From Cypionkella sp. (lineage in GTDB: Bacteria > Pseudomonadota > Alphaproteobacteria > Rhodobacterales > Rhodobacteraceae), in assembly GCA_018063485.1 (NCBI GenBank), contig JAGPBG010000074.1:1-8786 (forward strand): a stretch of 8,786 bases of DNA, given 5' to 3'. Both the position numbers and the translations under genes were made by a program. Under the pieces are notes generated by a model. It was not told the DNA's origin, searched no databases, and was given only the letters and a program-made list of their open reading frames with translations. Positions 1 through 7,321 of the stretch are shown piece by piece (the first letter of the stretch is position 1; the number at the start of each line of letters is the position of its first letter).

Positions 1-717
1 AGCCGCGAAAAAGGCCACGACTTGTCCGGGTGCGCTCTGCTCTTTCTCCTCCAGCACACTGATCTGGTTGCCAGTGCCGACGGCTCCGGCGCGAATGCCC
101 AGTGCCGCCGGGTCGACAAAACGCGCCACCTGATCCGTTGCGGCATCACGCAAGCCCGAGCCGGAATGGCAACTGTCCATCACCAGCACCACATCGGCCC
201 CTTTCTGCCTTATGGCCATCACGGCCGCGCCGATCTCGTCATCGACCAATGCGTTGGGGATCACTTGTGCGCCGCCTTCGGCCCGCCCGGTGTCTGATGG
301 CAGAAAGACCTCATCCAGACCGTCGGTTTCATCGCCGTTCTGGTCGGGCTGGCGTGTGCCGTGCCCGCTCATCGAGACAAAGACCAGATCGCCGGGCCCG
401 CTGACTTGGGCCAGATCGGCAAAGGCCGACAGGATCGCCGCATGGGTGGGGCGTTTGGCCCCGGCCACGCCATCGGCCAGAAGAGTGATCGCCGTCACTC
501 CCCGCGCGGATAACGTATCGCGCAGCAGCGCCACATCATTGGGAGGGCCCTTCAGATTGGCAATGCCCAGCGCCGGATCATAGACCGCAGCCCCGATCAA
601 CAACGCCCTTGTTTTTGCCAAGGCAGGCGCCGCCACGGTCAGCATCACGCCCAGAGCAGATACCCAAAGCAGCCGAAACAAGGCTCGCGCAGGTATCGAA
701 ATAGGTGACAGCGTCAT
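1..717 (-). CDS. Secreted caspase-family (peptidase C14) protein, 3' part missing
   Basis: Predicted cysteine endopeptidase of the caspase/metacaspase fold (clan CD, C14). The 239 codons visible run off the left edge, so the C-terminus is unseen. Residues 1-34 form a signal peptide: Arg at 11 and 15, a hydrophobic stretch at about 16-31, and a cleavage-like Ala-Leu-Ala at 32-34. The catalytic domain starts directly after it with KTRALLIGAAVYD and the family-typical LKGPPNDV at 55-62. The catalytic His is H119 in SGHGT and the catalytic Cys is C183 in DSCHSG; an acidic stretch at 128-136 (GDETDGLDE) matches the metacaspase/orthocaspase p20 region. Both catalytic residues are intact. The ATG at 715-717 has an AGG seven bases upstream (725-727). 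It is transcribed divergently from the DUF900 hydrolase. Caspase-family membership is confident; cleavage specificity (Asp versus Arg/Lys) cannot be read from this part. Export is inferred from the signal peptide. Confidence 0.9.
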   Translation of the reverse strand, partial: MTLSPISIPARALFRLLWVSALGVMLTVAAPALAKTRALLIGAAVYDPALGIANLKGPPNDVALLRDTLSARGVTAITLLADGVAGAKRPTHAAILSAFADLAQVSGPGDLVFVSMSGHGTRQPDQNGDETDGLDEVFLPSDTGRAEGGAQVIPNALVDDEIGAAVMAIRQKGADVVLVMDSCHSGSGLRDAATDQVARFVDPAALGIRAGAVGTGNQISVLEEKEQSAPGQVVAFFAA

Positions 718-845
718 GGCAGCACCTGAGAAAGGAATATGGGACGATGCTACATCCTTTGCCCCGTCACGCAAATGAAATTTGATTGGACGCAAACGCG
801 CGCGCGGGCCACACTCGCGGCAACTGATATCTGTTGGGGATGGCA
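718..845. promoter_or_regulatory. Divergent intergenic region between caspase and hydrolase genes
   Basis: These 128 bases separate the start codons of two divergent genes and must hold at least part of both promoters. Visible elements are the caspase ribosome site (AGG at 725-727, minus strand), an AT-richer patch around 769-788 containing the near-palindrome CAAAT-GAA-ATTTG (772-784), an alternating (CG)5 run at 797-806, and the GGGGA ribosome site of the hydrolase at 836-840. No convincing -35/-10 pair stands out on either strand. Shared regulation of the two genes is an inference from the arrangement. Confidence 0.5.
772..784. promoter_or_regulatory. Small inverted repeat, possible operator
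   Basis: Five-base perfect arms CAAAT and ATTTG are separated by GAA in the middle of the divergent intergenic region. The position suits an operator serving both genes, but arms this short can occur by chance and I do not recognise the site as that of a known regulator. Confidence 0.2.
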
Positions 846-2576
846 ATGATCACGCAGCATTTGCGCAAAGCCTGGATGGTGCTGGCTTTGGCGATCCTTG
901 CCCTGACAAGCCCCGTTGCGGCGCAGGATAACGTTGATTTCAGCCGGATTTCCAACCTCGCCGCCACGGATCCCGCGATGGCGCTGGAGGCAATTGATCA
1001 AGCGCTGAGCGCGTTTGCCAAGGCTGAACCCGACCCGCGCATCCTGCACGACCTCACCCGGCTTGCCGCTGAACTTCTGGTCGCACAGGGCCGCCATGCC
1101 GAGGCTGCGGCGCAGTATTTCGCGCTTGGCAACCTTGTCGCCCGCAATCGGCAATTGGATATCGACCCGATTCCGCTGTGGTCGCGTGCTGTCGGCCAAT
1201 ATAAAGCCGCCTCGGATCTGCGCGGTGCCGCCAAGGCGGAAACCGCAATTCTTGCCGAGCAGCAGGACGGTGGTTTGCCGGGAACGATCCTTGCCGCCAC
1301 CATGGCCCGGCTGGCGGAACTGGCCACCCAAATGGGCGATATCGCCGGGGCCGCGCGGTGGCAGGCCGAGGCCAAAGCCGCCCTTGCGCCCATGGAGAGC
1401 CGGGCGCGCGGCACGGATGAGGGCTTTCACCGGATGAAGGTTTTCTACGCCACCGACCGCGCCCGCACCGGCAGTGACGACCCGGCTCAGTTCTATGGCT
1501 ATGGCCGTGGTCCGCTGGACTATGGCGTGGCCGAGGTCACGCTGCCAGACAGCCATGTGGCCGGAGCCATCGAAAGCGCATCCATCTGGAATCTGGAGTT
1601 CGGTCCTTCGCCCACCAAGCACGTCATGCTGCGTTCGATCCAGCCGGTTGGAAAGGAGGCCTTTTTCACCGCGATACGCTCGGATGTCGGGCAGGAGAAA
1701 CGCAAGGAAATCGTGGTTTTCATCCACGGCTACAATGTTGCCTTTGACTCTGCGGCCAAACGGGCGGCGCAATTGGCTTATGACATGAACTATACCGGCG
1801 TTCCGGTGCTTTATTCCTGGCCTTCGATGGGCTCGACCTTGGGCTATGTCTCGGATACGGCGGCGGTGCAGGTTTCGGCCCGGCACCTGACGCATTTTCT
1901 GGATGATCTTGTGGCGCAGTCGGGCGCGGTGACCATTCATCTTGTGGCCCATTCCATGGGCAACCGCGCCCTGACCGAGGCGCTGGAGTTGATGGCCCTG
2001 CGCATCCAGCAAACCGCCGACAAGCCGCCGGTATTTGATCAGGTGGTCTTTGCCGCCCCTGATGTCGATGCCGGACTCTTTGCCGAGATTTTGCCCACCA
2101 TCCGCCCTTTGGCGCGCCGTATGACACTTTATGCGTCCGAAAATGACTGGGCGCTCGTGGCCTCACGCAAGCTGCACGGTGACATGCCGCGCGCCGGGCA
2201 GGGCGGGGCCGACATGATCGCCAATGCGGATGTTGATTCCGTCGATATGTCGGCCTTGGGCGATGACATGCTGGCCCATGGCTATTTTGCCGATGATCGC
2301 TCGGCTCTGGTCGATCTGGCCTCGCTGTTCTGGCGCAACATCGCGCCGGCGCAACGCTGCGGTCTGATCCCGGTGGACAAGGTTCAAGCGGTTGAAACCT
2401 GGCGTTACGACCCCGCCACCTGCCCTGATAACGCGCTGCTCGCGGTACTTGGCACCTTGCAGCAGGCCGGGGTGGAGAATCGCGCCGCCGCGAGCCAAAG
2501 CATGGCCATGATGAAGCTTGACCCTTCCATCCGAACCGCTGTGGAGCCGGTGGTGATCAAACTGCTGTCGAACTGA
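846..2576 (+). CDS. Secreted DUF900-family alpha/beta hydrolase with TPR-like N-terminus
   Basis: Predicted serine hydrolase (esterase/lipase fold) of the DUF900 family, 576 residues. I chose ATG 846 because GGGGA at 836-840 is five bases upstream; ATG 840 and TTG 834 are in frame but lack a ribosome site. Residues 1-26 are a signal peptide (Arg-Lys, hydrophobic core 10-20, cleavage near VAA). Residues about 55-180 are Ala-rich helical hairpins resembling TPRs. The DUF900 hallmark KVFYATDR is at 198-205, followed by the beta-strand/oxyanion segment VVFIHGYN (290-297), SWPSMGS (324-330) and the nucleophile elbow AHSMGNR (368-374, Ser370). Likely triad partners are Asp406 in AAPDVD and His478 in LAHGYF. 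C505 and C526 in the C-terminal tail could form a disulfide in the periplasm. The substrate is unknown: lipid, peptide and polyester bonds are all possible. It is divergent from the caspase gene, and its stop lies two bases from the stop of the next gene. Confidence 0.9.
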   Translation: MITQHLRKAWMVLALAILALTSPVAAQDNVDFSRISNLAATDPAMALEAIDQALSAFAKAEPDPRILHDLTRLAAELLVAQGRHAEAAAQYFALGNLVARNRQLDIDPIPLWSRAVGQYKAASDLRGAAKAETAILAEQQDGGLPGTILAATMARLAELATQMGDIAGAARWQAEAKAALAPMESRARGTDEGFHRMKVFYATDRARTGSDDPAQFYGYGRGPLDYGVAEVTLPDSHVAGAIESASIWNLEFGPSPTKHVMLRSIQPVGKEAFFTAIRSDVGQEKRKEIVVFIHGYNVAFDSAAKRAAQLAYDMNYTGVPVLYSWPSMGSTLGYVSDTAAVQVSARHLTHFLDDLVAQSGAVTIHLVAHSMGNRALTEALELMALRIQQTADKPPVFDQVVFAAPDVDAGLFAEILPTIRPLARRMTLYASENDWALVASRKLHGDMPRAGQGGADMIANADVDSVDMSALGDDMLAHGYFADDRSALVDLASLFWRNIAPAQRCGLIPVDKVQAVETWRYDPATCPDNALLAVLGTLQQAGVENRAAASQSMAMMKLDPSIRTAVEPVVIKLLSN

Positions 2577-2578
2577 CC

Positions 2579-3514
2579 CTATTGCATGATCGTTTCCAGA
2601 AAGGCCTTGTTATGCCGGTCGGCCGCGTCATTTCTGTCTTTCTGGGTCCGCTGGCGTTGCTCGGCGAGACGGGCCTGCACCTTGCGCAGCTCTTCCAGCC
2701 AGGCCAGATCGGATTTGGCCGAGGCAAGCGCCGCCTCGCCGGCCGCAAGATCCCCCGGTCTGTTTGCCGGGGCATAGACAAAGGTGATGGTATCCAGAAT
2801 CAGGGTCTGAAACTGCATCGCTGGAAAGCCGGGCAGGGGCGGGGTATTGGGGTCAACGCCGTATTGCGTCCAGGACAGCCACAGCCGTTCCACCATCGGC
2901 CCATTCGGCCCATCATAGGCCAGATCGACCACCTGCGCATCGTAACGGCTGAAAAACCCCGCCATCGCGGGCATCAGCCCGGCCTTGTAAAGCGCCAGCA
3001 TCGTGGCATTGGGCTGCATCCCCGTGACTCTGGCACCCGTTGGTCGGTCGGGCAGGATCAGCACCCCGATCAGCTTCTGTGTCACCTCGGCGGGCGTTCC
3101 GTCGAGCTTGCCGAAATGGCAGTTCGAGCCGCGGAACTCGGTGCGCATCTGGTTCTTCAACGCTTCGGCCTGTGCCAGCGCCATCTGCGCGATCATCGGA
3201 TCGACCGAGGCGTCCACTGTGGTATCTGCCCATTGCACCTGATGGCCGGGTTTCATCCTGAGCCCGCTTTGCCCATCCGGCGCGCTGACCGTGACGCTGA
3301 ACTCATACAATTCATTGCCGCTGCAAGGTTTGTTCCAGATCACCTTGCCGGTGCCGGTCCAACCCGCAGGCAGATCCATGCTCAAGGCCGCCATCGGTGC
3401 CCCGAACCCTTCATTGTCGATCACGGCAAAAGGGTCGGCCATCGCTATCCAAGGCCACATTGCGAGGGTGCACACAGCCCATGAGGCAGACCGTAGAACA
3501 GAAAGGACAGGCAT
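2579..3514 (-). CDS. Secreted protein of unknown function with helical C-terminus
   Basis: A 311-residue protein I cannot assign to a named family. ATG 3512-3514 is chosen because AGGA (3523-3526) lies eight bases upstream and because it gives a compact signal peptide: Arg8, hydrophobic 9-24, and cleavage after the Ala of AMA at 24-26. A TTG at 3548-3550 would add 12 residues and spoil the signal. Visible in the mature protein are a motif of the type LPAGWTGTGKVIWNKPC at 48-64, SAPDGQSG at 77-84, and only two cysteines (C64, C132), which could pair. A Pro/Gly-bounded middle part extends to about 250. The last ~55 residues (256-311) are a charged Ala/Glu/Arg/Lys-rich helix, probably a coiled coil. 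The LPAGW...G.V.W start and SPDG-like motif recall small families of secreted hypothetical proteins, which is a weak memory and not a domain hit. It lies head-to-head with the CHAT gene and tail-to-tail with the hydrolase. Confidence 0.8.
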   Translation of the reverse strand: MPVLSVLRSASWAVCTLAMWPWIAMADPFAVIDNEGFGAPMAALSMDLPAGWTGTGKVIWNKPCSGNELYEFSVTVSAPDGQSGLRMKPGHQVQWADTTVDASVDPMIAQMALAQAEALKNQMRTEFRGSNCHFGKLDGTPAEVTQKLIGVLILPDRPTGARVTGMQPNATMLALYKAGLMPAMAGFFSRYDAQVVDLAYDGPNGPMVERLWLSWTQYGVDPNTPPLPGFPAMQFQTLILDTITFVYAPANRPGDLAAGEAALASAKSDLAWLEELRKVQARLAEQRQRTQKDRNDAADRHNKAFLETIMQ

Positions 3515-6500
3515 CTTCGGGATCCTGCTGGCTGAAACGGAATGCCACAAAGCCTACGCTTGGCGCGGTATTGCGTCCAGCCGTATTCGCGCTCGCGCTG
3601 TTCAGCGTCCTTATCGCGTTCGGCTCCCAAGGCCGGGCCGAGGCCCGCGACCCGCGCCTTGATCAGGCGCTTTCGGCCTTCGATGCGGGCGATCCGGCGC
3701 AGGCCGAGGCGATTTTGCGGCAAGTCGAACCCGCCGCCATCTCGGATGAGGCGCGCTGGAACCTTGCCGAGACCCGCGCCACTCTGGCCCATCTGGGCGA
3801 AGATGACGCCGGGGCCGTGGCGCAGCTGGAAATGCTGGAAACCACGGGTGCGGAGCTGTTTGGCACTGAAAGCCCAAGATTGATCCCGGTGCTGCGGATG
3901 TTGTCGGCGAGTCTGGCCAATCTGGGCCGCACTGTGGACAGCAGCCGCGTCGTCTTGCGTGCAGCAAGGCTGGGCAACGCCTTGGGCGGGGATGATTTGC
4001 TGGCGACCATGTCAGATCTGACGCGCGACCGGGTGGATGCGGGCGACAACGCAGCCGCAGCCCTGCTGGCCGCCGAAATGGTCATCCGGGACACGGCGGA
4101 CGACGAAACCCTTGGTCCCTATGCGCAAGAAGGCGCGGCGCTTTGGGCGCTTGCGCTGTTGCGCGCCGGGTATGCCGATGAAGGCCTTGCGCGGCTTTTG
4201 CCCCTGCTGCGCCTTGCGCCCGAGGATCTGCAAGACGATGTCCCCGATCTGATCAATCTGTTCGATGATGAGGCCGCGGTGAGTGGTGATGCGGCAGTCA
4301 GCGCCTGGAGTGCGCGCGCGTTCAAGATGGAGGCGGCGAGGGCCAAGGCGGATGATGTGATGGTGCAGGCGCTTCTTCCGCTCAGCGAGGCGCTTCAAGC
4401 AGGTGATCCCGTGGCTGCCGACAGGGCCGGGCGGCTGGCTCTGTCAAACGTGGCGCTGGATGATCCGCTGGTGACCACCAGCTATTTTGCCTTGCTGGTA
4501 TCGACAGTGAGGGGCGGGCGCAATGATCTTGCCGCCACCTGGGGTTTGCGATTGGGTGCGATGCCGCCCTACTACCTCGCCTCGTTGCAAAATGATCCGC
4601 TGCCGATTCTGGAAACCGTTGCGGACTGGCTGCTGGATCAGGGCAGGGTGAATGAGGCTGTCGAGCTTTGCGAGGCCATCGCCGCCCTTGCGCCCTTGCG
4701 CGATGGCCCGAGCGCGCCCGCCGTGGGCCGGGCACTGGCCCGTCTCGGCTCGGCCTATCGCGATGCCGGACGCCAACCCCAAGCCCGCGCCACTTTGCAA
4801 CAGGCCCTGGTCAGCCTTGGCCCTGCACCCGGCGGGCAATCGGCAGCTCTGGCCGTGAGGATCCTGACCGACCTTGCTTTTCTCGCCCGCGATCAAGGCA
4901 ACATTGCTCAGGCGGAGGCCGCATATGGTGCTGCCCACAAATTGCTGACCACCAGCGATACCGGTCAAGACCCGAAGGCCTGGGCCTTCCTTCTGGCCGA
5001 AGAGCGCAGCTTTCTGACCACCGAAGGCCGCCTCGACGACGCTCTGGCTGTGGCTGAACAAGCGATAATCCAGATCATCGCCCACAGCACCGACGCCAAA
5101 CCTGATCCCGCCCTCTTGCTTGCGGCCCAACGCGATCTGGCCGAAAGTCAGTTAGCGACGGACAAGATTGATCAGGCCGAATCGACACTGAAAGATGCGT
5201 TGCAAGGCCTGCAATCCTTGCCCCAGAACGATGCGCTGCGCCCCCGGATTCTTGCCTTGCAGGCGGCGGTTCTGGCCCGGCTTGGACGTGCTGATGCCGC
5301 AGCAACCTTGCAAACCGCGCTTCTTGCGCCCGGAAAGGATGACCAACCCGACCTTGTCGCGGTCATCGAATCCGCCGTATTGGCAAGGGGCCTTGGCGAT
5401 ACGGCCACCACGGTGCAATTGCTGACAATGGCGATCAACTCGTTGCCGCCCGAACATCCGATGCTGGCCTATCTGCGCGCGGGCCGCGCCGCTATCCTGG
5501 CCGCCTCAGATCCGATGGCCGCCCTTGATGATCTGCGTCAGGCCACTCTGGCCCTGACCCAACCCGACCGCCGGGGTGAACCCCAGGCCCGCGACCACCT
5601 TGCCCTTCATGTCACTCTGGCCCGGCAGATGGCCGACAAGGCCCGGGGTGCAGCGGCGATGAACTTTGCCACCGAGGCGTTTCAGGTCGCGCAACGGGTG
5701 AATGACATTTCGGCTGGCGCCTCACTTGCCAAGGCCAGCGCCCGGCTCAAGGGAGACGGGCCTGAAGCCGCCGCCTTGGCGCAGGAATTGCAAGACGCTG
5801 ATCGCAGGCTTGACGCAGCCCGTCGTGCACTGATCACCCGGCTTTCGAGCGGCGCTGATGCGGGCAAAGAGACACAGGCGCTGAATCAGGCCCGACTTGG
5901 CCGTGCGGCGCTGATCGCCAACCTTGCCCGGAGTTTCCCCGATTACCGGGCCTTCGCCGATCCCAAACCGCTGGACCTTGCAGCCACCGCTGCCCTGCTG
6001 CACCCCGGCGAAGTTCTGTTGCTTTATGCCAGTGCCGACCCTGCTGCCTCGGGTGGAGCGGCGCGGGGAACGGTCTTTGCGGTTTCCCATGATGGCTATA
6101 TGTCGGCCGATCTGCCGCCCCGCGATGAATTGGCCGCCCTGGCCCGCGACCTGCGCTGCGCCGCTGCCCTGACCGATCGCGGCTGTGGCGCTGGGCGGGG
6201 TGGCACGCGCGGGGCGTTCAATCTGGATGCCGCTGTTGTCGAGGGGCCAGTCTTCGACCTCGCCCTTGCCCGGCAGGCCTATCTTGCCCTGATGGAGCCG
6301 GTCGCCCAGATTCTGCAGGGCAAAACCGCGCTGATCGTGGTGCCCGACAGCAGCCTTTCCTCGCTGCCGTTTCAACTTCTGCTGACCCAAGACACGGCCC
6401 CGGATACGCCGCTGAACCAGGCCCCCTGGTTGATCCGTCAGGCTGCGATCACCATCCTGCCCTCGGTGGCGAACCTTGCTGCTTTGCGCGGCAAGACCCA

Positions 6501-7293
6501 GTCTGACAGCCGGGCGCCGCTGCCGTTTCTGGGCATCGGTGATCCTCTGATCGGGGCACAGGCGGGCGGCGCGCAGCCATTCGACTGTCAGGACCGCCCG
6601 GCCACACCGGCGCTTCTGGCCATGGAGTTGACGCCGCCCGCGACCATCCTGCGCGGAGCCGAGGCGGATGGCACGGCCTTGGCCAGTCTGCCCGCCTTGC
6701 CCGATACGCGCTGTGAGCTGATGCGCGCGGCAGCGCTTTTCGGCACGCCGGACGCCTTGCTGCTGGAAGGGGACGCCACCGAAACCCGGATCAAGGCGCT
6801 TAGCCAATCGGGCGAACTGGCGCGCTACCGGGTGGTTTCCTTTGCCACCCATGGCTTGATCGCCGGAGAGCTTGGCGCGGCCAACGCCGGTCTGGTCCTG
6901 ACGCCGCCCAAAGTGGTCAGCGCCGAGGATGACGGGCTTTTGAGCACGGCCGATATCGCTGGGCTGCGTCTGGACGCCGATTTCGTCATCCTGTCGGCCT
7001 GCAACAGCGCCGCCGGGTCAGCCGATCAGCAAGAGGGGCTGTCAGGGCTTGCCAGCGCCTTCTTTCTGGCCGGTGCGCGCAGCCTGCTGGTATCGCATTG
7101 GCCGGTCTATTCCGATGCTGCCACAAGGCTGACCTCGGGTCTGGTCGAGGCAATGGCCGAGGCCCCCGGTATCGGCCGGGCCGAAGCGCTGCGCCGCTCG
7201 ATGCTGGTGGTGCTGGATGATCCCTCTGCGGATGCCCGCAGCCTGCACCCGGCCTATTGGGCACCGTTCCTGATCGCGGGCGAAGGCGGGTAG
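3481..7293 (+). CDS. Secreted TPR-CHAT protease-like protein
   Basis: A 1270-residue protein with a C-terminal CHAT domain (caspase fold, separase-related) behind a long array of TPR-like helical hairpins. The export signal is the hydrophobic stretch following LRP, at about 34-48, with a cleavage-like end GRAEA at 52-56. Helical repeats fill roughly 60-800, clearest around residues 415-580; a coiled-coil stretch at about 760-800 leads into the CHAT domain at about 839. CHAT marks are LIVVPDSS (951-958), LPFQLLL (963-969), the His motif FATHG with His1124, the Cys motif LSACNSA with Cys1174, SHWPV, and the typical end YWAPFLIAGEGG. Both catalytic residues are intact. Cysteines C893, C902, C1036 and C1078 could form disulfides. 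The start is uncertain: ATG 3481 overlaps the neighbouring divergent gene by 34 bases, whereas TTG 3571 gives a textbook 25-residue signal peptide (1240 residues) without overlap but with a poor ribosome site. ORF extension to 3397 is unlikely. Proteolytic activity is inferred from the dyad. Confidence 0.9.
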   Translation: MRQTVEQKGQASSGSCWLKRNATKPTLGAVLRPAVFALALFSVLIAFGSQGRAEARDPRLDQALSAFDAGDPAQAEAILRQVEPAAISDEARWNLAETRATLAHLGEDDAGAVAQLEMLETTGAELFGTESPRLIPVLRMLSASLANLGRTVDSSRVVLRAARLGNALGGDDLLATMSDLTRDRVDAGDNAAAALLAAEMVIRDTADDETLGPYAQEGAALWALALLRAGYADEGLARLLPLLRLAPEDLQDDVPDLINLFDDEAAVSGDAAVSAWSARAFKMEAARAKADDVMVQALLPLSEALQAGDPVAADRAGRLALSNVALDDPLVTTSYFALLVSTVRGGRNDLAATWGLRLGAMPPYYLASLQNDPLPILETVADWLLDQGRVNEAVELCEAIAALAPLRDGPSAPAVGRALARLGSAYRDAGRQPQARATLQQALVSLGPAPGGQSAALAVRILTDLAFLARDQGNIAQAEAAYGAAHKLLTTSDTGQDPKAWAFLLAEERSFLTTEGRLDDALAVAEQAIIQIIAHSTDAKPDPALLLAAQRDLAESQLATDKIDQAESTLKDALQGLQSLPQNDALRPRILALQAAVLARLGRADAAATLQTALLAPGKDDQPDLVAVIESAVLARGLGDTATTVQLLTMAINSLPPEHPMLAYLRAGRAAILAASDPMAALDDLRQATLALTQPDRRGEPQARDHLALHVTLARQMADKARGAAAMNFATEAFQVAQRVNDISAGASLAKASARLKGDGPEAAALAQELQDADRRLDAARRALITRLSSGADAGKETQALNQARLGRAALIANLARSFPDYRAFADPKPLDLAATAALLHPGEVLLLYASADPAASGGAARGTVFAVSHDGYMSADLPPRDELAALARDLRCAAALTDRGCGAGRGGTRGAFNLDAAVVEGPVFDLALARQAYLALMEPVAQILQGKTALIVVPDSSLSSLPFQLLLTQDTAPDTPLNQAPWLIRQAAITILPSVANLAALRGKTQSDSRAPLPFLGIGDPLIGAQAGGAQPFDCQDRPATPALLAMELTPPATILRGAEADGTALASLPALPDTRCELMRAAALFGTPDALLLEGDATETRIKALSQSGELARYRVVSFATHGLIAGELGAANAGLVLTPPKVVSAEDDGLLSTADIAGLRLDADFVILSACNSAAGSADQQEGLSGLASAFFLAGARSLLVSHWPVYSDAATRLTSGLVEAMAEAPGIGRAEALRRSMLVVLDDPSADARSLHPAYWAPFLIAGEGG
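3515..3570. promoter_or_regulatory. Probable divergent control region for unknown secreted gene and CHAT gene
   Basis: If the CHAT gene begins at TTG 3571, these 56 bases are the whole gap between two divergent genes. If it begins at ATG 3481, the two coding regions overlap at their 5' ends and the promoters lie inside each other's genes. The only element I can point to is the minus-strand ribosome site AGGA at 3523-3526. No clear -35/-10 pair is visible. Confidence 0.3.
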
Positions 7294-7321
7294 GGCAGGT
7301 GCCCGCTGCGGCGCTCCCGGT

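Noticed and set aside
797..806. Alternating (CG)5 tract that could adopt Z-DNA
   Set aside because: Ten bases of CG alternation are common in DNA of this GC content and have no further support.
750..2012. 420-codon open frame on the minus strand opposite the hydrolase gene
   Set aside because: It is antisense to a gene with clear DUF900 motifs and signal peptide; its translation is rich in Arg, Gly, His and Gln with no domain character, as expected of a shadow frame in GC-rich DNA.
2582..3484. 300-codon plus-strand open frame opposite the unknown secreted gene
   Set aside because: The translation is rich in Arg, His, Gly and Pro without signal, hydrophobic core or motif, whereas the minus frame has a signal peptide, ribosome site and balanced composition.
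5722..6852. 376-codon minus-strand open frame inside the CHAT gene
   Set aside because: It is antisense to the conserved CHAT domain and has the Arg/Gly/Gln-rich make-up of a shadow frame.
7293..7304. GGGC-AGGT-GCCC hairpin just after the CHAT stop codon
   Set aside because: A four-base stem without a T-run is too weak to call a terminator.
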